Assembly (NCBI GenBank): GCA_902801805.1
Contig: CADCJP010000010.1
Span: 1-19,013 of the forward strand
Direction: 5' to 3'
From: an uncultured Erysipelotrichaceae bacterium
GTDB taxonomy: Bacteria > Bacillota_I > Bacilli_A > RFN20 > CAG-826
Length of the DNA: 19,013 bases
The position numbers and the translations under genes were made by a program. Shown one piece after another: positions 14,210 through 19,013 of the stretch (the stretch's first letter is position 1; each line of letters begins with the position of its first letter). Under the pieces are notes generated by a model. The model saw only the letters and a program-made list of their open reading frames with translations. It was not told where the DNA came from and ran no database searches.

Positions 14210-15910
14210 ATGAGCACAAAAGAGAATTATTTACGTTGGCTGAATTCTAATCGCGTCAGTGCACAAGACAAAGAAATCTTAAGAAACATGAATCAAGAAC
14301 AAATTGATGATGCTTTCTTTAAAGATGTGGAATTTGGTACCGCTGGTATGAGAGGTGTTCTCGGTCCAGGCACAAATAGAATGAATAACTTCACAGTGAA
14401 AAAAGCCACTGTGGCGTTTGCTAAATACTTATTAGAGCTATTCCCAAAAGCCAAAGAAGAAGGGGTGGTTATTTCTCATGATAACCGTCACATGTCGCGT
14501 GAATTTACTCTTTTAAGCGCTGAAACATTAAATGACTTTGGTATTAAAACATATATCTTTGATTCTTTAAGACCAACACCAGAATTATCATTCGCGGTCC
14601 GTTATCTTAAAGCGTGTGCCGGTATTATGATTACCGCAAGCCATAACCCAAAACAATATAATGGCTATAAAGTTTATGACGAAACGGGTTGCCAATTAGT
14701 CCCTGATAAAATCAAACGCTTATTAGAACTCATTGATGAACTTCCAAATGAATTAGAAGTCGAATACGAAGTCGCTAAACAAAGAGGAGAGAATATTCTC
14801 TTAGATAATAAAGTCGATGATGAATATGTCCGTTTAGTGGAATCTATCGCCATTAATAGGGATTTAGATAAATCTAACTTTAAAGTAGTCTTTACCCCAA
14901 ATCATGGTACATCCTACGTTAATTCCATGCGTATCTTTAATGATTTAGGCTATAAGATTTATCCAGTGATGAGTCAAGTTGACCCTGATCCAGATTTCTC
15001 TGGTACATTATCTCCTAACCCAGAAGATCCAAGAGCGTATATTGAACCAATTAAACTCGCTAAAGAGATTGATGCGGATTTAATTGTCATGACTGACCCA
15101 GATGGTGACCGTGTGGGTTTAGGCTATAAAGCCAAAGATGGTAGTTATCAAACATTAACGGGTAACCAAAGTGCAGCCTTATTAATGGACTATATCTTCG
15201 CTCAAAAGAAAGCTAAAGGTACTCTTTCAGATAATGGTGTCATGTACTACACAATCGTTACTTCTTCCTTAGGAAGAGATGTCGCTGAATACTATGGTGT
15301 GAAAGTCGAAGAATTCTTAACTGGTTTCAAATTTATCGGTAATAGAATTGATTACTATGAAAAACTTGGTCATGGTCCAAAGTTTGAATTTGGCTATGAA
15401 GAAAGCTATGGCTGTTTAATCGCTCCATTTGCAAGAGACAAAGATGGCTGCCAAGCTATCTTAATGTACTGCGAAATGGCGTTATATTATTTCTTAAAAG
15501 GCATGAGACTTGATGAAGCCTGGGATGATTTAAGTAAGAGATTTGGTTATCATCAAGACCTCACATATTCCATGGAATTCTTCGGTAGTGAAGGTCAAGC
15601 CAAAATGGATAAGTTAATGAACACTCTTCATAATGATCCATTCATTGAAATCAACGGCTTAAAAGTGGTGCAAGTTGATGACATCGAAAAGAGTGTGCGC
15701 TTAACAAAACAAAGCACGTCCCCAATCAATTTACCAAAATCCAACGTTGTGAAGCTTTATTTGGAAGATGGTAGTATTGTCACTGTGAGACCTTCTGGTA
15801 CAGAACCAAAGGTTAAGTTCTATATCGGCACCAAGCTAAAAGAAAAGCCAGTCGATAATTCCTTCCCAGAAGCCCTTTATAAAGGCATCAAAGAAGTACT
15901 TCATTTATAG
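14210..15910 (+). CDS. Phosphoglucomutase/phosphomannomutase (phospho-sugar mutase)
   Basis: 566 residues, the length of the Firmicutes PgcA-type alpha-D-phosphohexomutase. All four signature loops are intact: the phosphoserine loop TASHNP (142-147, Ser144), the Mg-binding loop DPDGDR (296-301), the sugar loop GYEESYG (395-401) and the phosphate loop RPSGTEPK (527-534). It interconverts hexose 1- and 6-phosphates, feeding UDP-glucose and envelope glycan synthesis, which suits the glycosyltransferases in the window. GGGAGA precedes the ATG. It is the second gene of the rluA-like operon and ends at a bidirectional terminator. TAG stop. Confidence 0.93.
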   Translation: MSTKENYLRWLNSNRVSAQDKEILRNMNQEQIDDAFFKDVEFGTAGMRGVLGPGTNRMNNFTVKKATVAFAKYLLELFPKAKEEGVVISHDNRHMSREFTLLSAETLNDFGIKTYIFDSLRPTPELSFAVRYLKACAGIMITASHNPKQYNGYKVYDETGCQLVPDKIKRLLELIDELPNELEVEYEVAKQRGENILLDNKVDDEYVRLVESIAINRDLDKSNFKVVFTPNHGTSYVNSMRIFNDLGYKIYPVMSQVDPDPDFSGTLSPNPEDPRAYIEPIKLAKEIDADLIVMTDPDGDRVGLGYKAKDGSYQTLTGNQSAALLMDYIFAQKKAKGTLSDNGVMYYTIVTSSLGRDVAEYYGVKVEEFLTGFKFIGNRIDYYEKLGHGPKFEFGYEESYGCLIAPFARDKDGCQAILMYCEMALYYFLKGMRLDEAWDDLSKRFGYHQDLTYSMEFFGSEGQAKMDKLMNTLHNDPFIEINGLKVVQVDDIEKSVRLTKQSTSPINLPKSNVVKLYLEDGSIVTVRPSGTEPKVKFYIGTKLKEKPVDNSFPEALYKGIKEVLHL

Positions 15911-15913
15911 AAT

Positions 15914-15940
15914 AAAAGCAAGGCATCAAACCTTGCTTTT
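15914..15940. terminator. Bidirectional terminator between the mutase and trpS
   Basis: AAAAGCAAGG/CCTTGCTTTT, a 10-bp stem with a seven-base loop. A and T runs built into both sides let it end both convergent transcripts. Confidence 0.9.
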
Positions 15941-15957
15941 TATTAATTATTAATAAA

Positions 15958-16941
15958 TTATTGTAATAAGCCGACAGCTTTTTGCACTCTCTTGAGTGTT
16001 TGATTAGCAATCTTGCTAGCCTTTTCCGCGCCTTCTTTAAGCGCTTCTTCGTAACTCTTATTAGCGACGATTTCTCTATATCTAGCTTGGAATGGTTCGA
16101 GTTCTTCAATGACTGCATCTGCGACCGCTTTTTTGAAATCACCATAGCGGTAGCCTTCAAATCTCTTTTCGGCTTCTTCAATGGAGATATCTTTCATGCA
16201 GCAATAGATTTGTAATAAGTTAGAGATACCTGGTTTATTCTCTTCATCGTATTTAACTTCACAGCCCATATCAGTAACCGCGGACATAATCTTTTTACGG
16301 ATGACCGCTGGTTCATCTTTTAAGAAGATGTCACCTTTTGGATCAGATTTACTCATCTTCACTGTTGGGTCACTTAAAGACATGATTCTTTTACCAACCT
16401 TACGGAGTTCCGCTTTTGGCATAGTTAAGATTTCACCATATCTATTGTTAATACGGTTAACTAAGTCACGTGTTAATTCAATATGTTGAACTTGGTCTTC
16501 ACCAACTGGAATAGTAGTGGCATCGTATAAAACGATATCGCACGCCATTAAGACTGGATAAGCAAACAAGCCTAAACCAATAGCGTTTTCTTTTAATTTA
16601 GCGGACTTATCTTTGAACTGAGTCATACGAGATAACTCACCCATGTATAAGTAGTTTTGCATAATAGCGTTTAATTCTGCGTGAGCGGAAACGCTGCTTT
16701 GAAGGAATAATGCATTCTTCTTTGGATCAAGACCTGCGGCTAAATAGAAAGCGGCTAAGTCGATAGAATTTTGTCTTAATACTTCAGGATCAATTGGAAG
16801 AGTTAATGCATGTAAATCCGCGATAAAAATGAAACATTCACCGCGATCATTCATGTTTTTTAAATTTTTTAAAACCGCAATGTAATTGCCTAATGTTAAT
16901 TGTCCTGTTGGTTTGATACCAGTTAAAATACGTTCTGCCAT
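15958..16941 (-). CDS. trpS: Tryptophanyl-tRNA synthetase
   Basis: 327 residues, normal for bacterial TrpRS. Class I signature PTGQLTLGNY (11-20) is the TrpRS form of HIGH, and KMSKS is at 195-199. MACDIVLYDAT and PVGEDQVQHIELTRD (132-159) are typical TrpRS sequences that bind Trp and ATP. It charges tRNA-Trp in the cytosol. The ATG is preceded by CGAGG. It is convergent with the mutase and divergent from spx, and looks monocistronic. The leader contains a 7-bp hairpin but no T-box motif that I can see. Confidence 0.96.
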   Translation of the reverse strand: MAERILTGIKPTGQLTLGNYIAVLKNLKNMNDRGECFIFIADLHALTLPIDPEVLRQNSIDLAAFYLAAGLDPKKNALFLQSSVSAHAELNAIMQNYLYMGELSRMTQFKDKSAKLKENAIGLGLFAYPVLMACDIVLYDATTIPVGEDQVQHIELTRDLVNRINNRYGEILTMPKAELRKVGKRIMSLSDPTVKMSKSDPKGDIFLKDEPAVIRKKIMSAVTDMGCEVKYDEENKPGISNLLQIYCCMKDISIEEAEKRFEGYRYGDFKKAVADAVIEELEPFQARYREIVANKSYEEALKEGAEKASKIANQTLKRVQKAVGLLQ

Positions 16942-16963
16942 ATGTTTTGCCTCGTGTTTTAGT

Positions 16964-16983
16964 TTAGTCTTTTACGAGACTAA
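16964..16983. other. 7-bp inverted repeat in the trpS leader
   Basis: TTAGTCT (16964-16970) and AGACTAA (16977-16983) pair across a six-base loop. It lies upstream of trpS on the minus strand with no U-run after it, so it is not a terminator; it could be a leader hairpin or an operator. Confidence 0.45.
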
Positions 16984-16989
16984 TTTCAA

Positions 16990-17019
16990 TTGCTAGATAA
17001 TGGCTTTGTGGTTTATACT
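16990..17019 (+). promoter_or_regulatory. spx promoter, with an overlapping minus-strand -10
   Basis: -35 TTGCTA (16990-16995), an 18-base spacer and -10 TATACT (17014-17019), eight bases before the ATG. The same -35 hexamer is used by the metK promoter. On the minus strand TATAAA (17012-17017) overlaps and may serve trpS. Confidence 0.6.
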
Positions 17020-17027
17020 ACAGGTAT

Positions 17028-17471
17028 ATGATAAAAATTTATACTTCACCTTCTTGTAGTTCATGTCGCAAAGTTAAGAAATGGTTCTTGGATCAGAATA
17101 TCCCATTCATTGAAAAGAACATCTTTGTTGCGACCTTAAATGAGAAGGAATTAACCGATATATTAATGAAGAGTGAAAATGGTACTGAAGACATCATTTC
17201 CACAAAGAGTAAGATTATCAAGGAATCTAACCTCGACATCGACTCTATGACCGTTAAACAATTAGTGGCCTTTATTAAGGACAATCCATCCATCTTAAAA
17301 CGCCCAATCATTGTTGATGACCATCGCATTCAAGTGGGTTATAACCCTGATGATATTAGATCCTTCATTCCACACGCTCGTCGTCTCGCGGAATGGGCAT
17401 GTAAAAACAATAACTGTCCAGAGTATGATCACTGTGGTCACTCTGACTTAAAAGAAACCGCTAATAACTAA
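17028..17471 (+). CDS. spx: Spx-type transcriptional regulator
   Basis: 147 residues of the ArsC/Spx fold. The CxxC redox switch is Cys10 and Cys13. NGTEDIIS (51-58) has Gly52, and KRPIIVDDHRIQVGYN (91-106) has Arg92; these match Spx rather than true arsenate reductases. Spx binds the RNA polymerase alpha C-terminal domain and redirects transcription under thiol stress. It is about 15 residues longer than B. subtilis Spx, and the extra C-terminus holds Cys125, Cys130, His135, Cys136 and His138. The ATG lies about one to two bases after the predicted RNA start, with no ribosome site. Its stop overlaps the end of the convergent CYTH gene by four bases. Confidence 0.93.
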   Translation: MIKIYTSPSCSSCRKVKKWFLDQNIPFIEKNIFVATLNEKELTDILMKSENGTEDIISTKSKIIKESNLDIDSMTVKQLVAFIKDNPSILKRPIIVDDHRIQVGYNPDDIRSFIPHARRLAEWACKNNNCPEYDHCGHSDLKETANN

Positions 17472-18070
17472 TTATTCTTTCTAGCAGCGTCAATCGCGCG
17501 TCGGGCTTTTCCGACGTATTTTTCTTTAGAAACAGTTAAGTTAAATTTCTCAATATATTCTTTCATCATGGCTTTAGCATGATTAATGCCAAGCTTAGAT
17601 TCAATCTCTAAATTGTAATCAAGTTGGTCACCATATGTATTCTTATCAATCACTAATAGATAGTCATCAAATTCAATTTCTAATCGACGGTTATATAAAA
17701 CAGTAATTTTATGATATTTATCTAATGAGTAGGGTAGAAGCATTAATCTATTTCTGACTTGTCCATAAGGGAAGATACCTTCATTAACCAAAAGCTCAGA
17801 TTCTCTTGGAGTTAAGCCATCATTGATTTCTTCATCTCCGTCTTCACCCTTAATCTTTAAAGTGAGCTCACTTTTCACATCATTAATAACTCTCACTCTT
17901 AAGGTCATATGTTGGCTTCTTAAATAGAGGTCATCAGTATCGAAATAATAGTTCGCGTTTTGCAAGAAATGTTTATTTGGATAAATATTCATGTAATAAG
18001 TGACGATGAAAAAATATCTCTCCTCATCTAACATTATTCGTGTTTCATATTCTTTATTTGTTTTAGCCAT
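17468..18070 (-). CDS. CYTH-domain protein (YjbK-like triphosphatase)
   Basis: 200 residues. The N-terminal ExExR motif (Glu7, Glu9, Arg11) is the CYTH signature, in its Arg form. Further strands carry alternating charged residues (TLRVRV, ELTLKIKG, LEIEFDDYLLVIDKNTYGD, YNLEIES) as expected for the tunnel fold that binds triphosphate and divalent metal. Family members hydrolyse inorganic or thiamine triphosphate, or related compounds; the substrate is unknown. In B. subtilis the CYTH gene yjbK is in the same neighbourhood as spx, and they are next to each other here. The TAG stop overlaps spx by four bases, with no terminator between. TGGAAAA is a weak ribosome site. Confidence 0.85.
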   Translation of the reverse strand: MAKTNKEYETRIMLDEERYFFIVTYYMNIYPNKHFLQNANYYFDTDDLYLRSQHMTLRVRVINDVKSELTLKIKGEDGDEEINDGLTPRESELLVNEGIFPYGQVRNRLMLLPYSLDKYHKITVLYNRRLEIEFDDYLLVIDKNTYGDQLDYNLEIESKLGINHAKAMMKEYIEKFNLTVSKEKYVGKARRAIDAARKNN

Positions 18071-18091
18071 AGATTTTTTCCAACAACTGAA

Positions 18092-18110
18092 TTATTATAA
18101 CATATGTTAT
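18092..18110. promoter_or_regulatory. Bidirectional -10 region and 14-bp palindrome
   Basis: TTATTATAA (18092-18100) is self-complementary around its centre, giving TATAAT on the minus strand (18094-18099, toward CYTH) and TATAAC on the plus strand (18096-18101, toward the EIIB-like gene). A perfect palindrome ATAACATATGTTAT follows (18097-18110) and reaches into the plus-strand start codon. Confidence 0.5.
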
Positions 18111-18483
18111 GAAATTAAATTTACCTTTATTAGTAGAAAACACTCAATTCCCCTGGTATTTAATCGCTTTATTCGTGGCCACGGGTATCTTAATGATCGC
18201 CACAGTCGTGGTCATTATTATCTTCCTTAAAAAGAAGAAAGTTGTGAAAGTCGATAACTCTTTATGGATTGATAACTTAGGCGGAAAAGAAAACATTGAA
18301 AGCGTCGCTCAAGTCGGTTCAAGAATCAATCTTGTCTTAAAAGATAAAGAAAAGATTAATAAGGATAATTTAAAAGAACTAGGAGTTAAAAGTGTCCTAG
18401 TCATGTCTAATAAAGTAACATTAGTTATTGAGAATAACGCTGAAGATATCGCTAAAGCGATAAATGACGGCCTTAATAATTAA
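18109..18483 (+). CDS. Membrane-anchored PTS EIIB-like protein lacking the active cysteine
   Basis: 124 residues. One membrane helix (about 16-40) followed by KKKK puts the rest in the cytoplasm. Residues about 50-121 match the glucose-family PTS EIIB fold: LGGKENIESV (57-66), then KDKEKINKDNLKELGVKSV, then a terminal helix with DIAKAI. In true EIIB the strand before the conserved Arg has the phosphorylated Cys (CATRLR); here it reads VGSRIN (69-74), with Val69 in place of that Cys. There is no Cys anywhere in the protein, so it cannot phosphorylate sugar. No transporter EIIC is present nearby. The ATG is at the predicted RNA start. Its end overlaps the convergent maf gene by 11 bases. Confidence 0.78.
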   Translation: MKLNLPLLVENTQFPWYLIALFVATGILMIATVVVIIIFLKKKKVVKVDNSLWIDNLGGKENIESVAQVGSRINLVLKDKEKINKDNLKELGVKSVLVMSNKVTLVIENNAEDIAKAINDGLNN

Positions 18484-19013
18484 AATACTTAATTAAATCT
18501 TGTTTAATCTCATCAGTGGGGAATCCAATAATGTTATTCATGGAACCACTGATTTTTTTTACAATTGGGAATTTATCGTTATCTTGTAGACCATACGCTC
18601 CCGCTTTATCTAATGGCGAACCAGAAGCGATATAGGCGTTAATTAATTCATCATTTAATTCATTAAAATAAACAGTGCTTTTCACAATACCTTGCACTAA
18701 TTTATCGCCTCTTTTTAAAGCGTAACCAGTGTAGACGTAGTGTTCTTTATTAGATAATTCTTTTAAGATACGATAAGCATCTTTTGGATCTTTTGGTTTG
18801 CCAATTATTTCATTTCCTAAAACCACAACTGTGTCCGCGGCGATGACTAAATCATCTTGATGGTTATCGGAGACCGCTAAACATTTACGCAAAGAGATGT
18901 CTTTAACGATATCTTTCACATCGCTATATTTCTCAAAAGATAAAGATTCATCAATATCACTGACGATAATAGAAAAAGAAGAGGAAATCTCCTTTTTCAT
19001 TAATTCTTTTCTT
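18473..19013 (-). CDS. maf: Maf-family nucleotide pyrophosphatase, 5' end outside the window
   Basis: Partial gene. IAADTVVVLGNEIIGKPKDP (about 53-72 of the visible part), YTGYAL, then SGSPLDKAGAYGLQD and a final NNIIGFP identify Maf, which hydrolyses non-canonical or canonical nucleoside triphosphates to monophosphates and affects septation. An ATG at 19000 is not the real start: the frame stays open beyond it and reads Arg-Lys-Glu-Leu before the Met, matching the family's SPRRKEL motif. The first 15 or so residues therefore lie past the window edge. Its 3' end overlaps the EIIB-like gene by 11 bases. Confidence 0.9.
   Translation of the reverse strand, partial: RKELMKKEISSSFSIIVSDIDESLSFEKYSDVKDIVKDISLRKCLAVSDNHQDDLVIAADTVVVLGNEIIGKPKDPKDAYRILKELSNKEHYVYTGYALKRGDKLVQGIVKSTVYFNELNDELINAYIASGSPLDKAGAYGLQDNDKFPIVKKISGSMNNIIGFPTDEIKQDLIKYFNY

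Noticed and set aside
15888..16181. 97-codon minus-strand frame with many Lys and Arg
   Set aside because: It overlaps the end of trpS in another frame and runs through the bidirectional terminator.
1..19013. Search for CRISPR arrays, insertion sequences, phage genes or toxin-antitoxin pairs
   Set aside because: No regularly spaced repeats, transposase or integrase motifs, or terminal inverted repeats were seen.

Overview
The window is a dense, AT-rich bacterial segment with short intergenic gaps. AGGAGG-type ribosome sites, a long-form HPF, Spx, MgtE, PduL and a SAM-I-type leader on metK all point to the Firmicutes/Bacilli side, plausibly an uncultured gut lineage near Erysipelotrichia or RF39-like Mollicutes; that placement is inference. 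The standard genetic code fits: almost all stops are TAA, two are TAG, and one TGA ends the GT2-GtrA gene. There is no sign of phage, insertion sequence, CRISPR or plasmid functions, so it reads as ordinary chromosome with some uncharacterised surface genes.

Layout. 1-5479 is all on the minus strand: tRNA-Leu(GAG); a four-helix membrane protein; a GT2-GtrA glycosyltransferase / NAGPA-type phosphodiester glycosidase / small membrane protein operon; then an mgtE-gtrA operon. From 5609 the plus strand carries pduL with a TSCPD-domain gene, then metK behind a SAM-sensing leader, then hpf. Next (8570-10648) comes an operon of a HAD phosphatase, an unrecognised 281-residue helical protein and a two-helix membrane protein. 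A Pr6Pr/AIG1-like membrane protein (minus) diverges from a processive GT2 glycosyltransferase (plus). tRNA-Ser(GGA) follows, then an RluA-type pseudouridine synthase with a phosphohexomutase, then trpS (minus), spx (plus), a CYTH protein (minus), a membrane-anchored EIIB-like protein (plus) and the C-terminal part of a Maf pyrophosphatase (minus, running off the end).

Functional picture. Two glycosyltransferases, two GtrA domains, a phosphodiester glycosidase and a phosphohexomutase suggest investment in cell-envelope glycans. PduL probably makes or uses acetyl phosphate in the cytosol, since no microcompartment genes are present. HPF, Spx and perhaps CYTH belong to stress and stationary-phase physiology.

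Regulation is the most interesting layer. The metK leader folds as a SAM-I-type aptamer with its loop pseudoknot preserved by different bases but with no visible P2 kink-turn. Several genes have a -10 box only about 6-10 bases before the start codon and no usable ribosome site, which suggests leaderless mRNAs. Two divergent gene pairs appear to share overlapping -10 boxes. Other points worth checking are a PTS EIIB-like domain that has lost its phosphorylated cysteine and an Spx with a Cys/His-rich tail.
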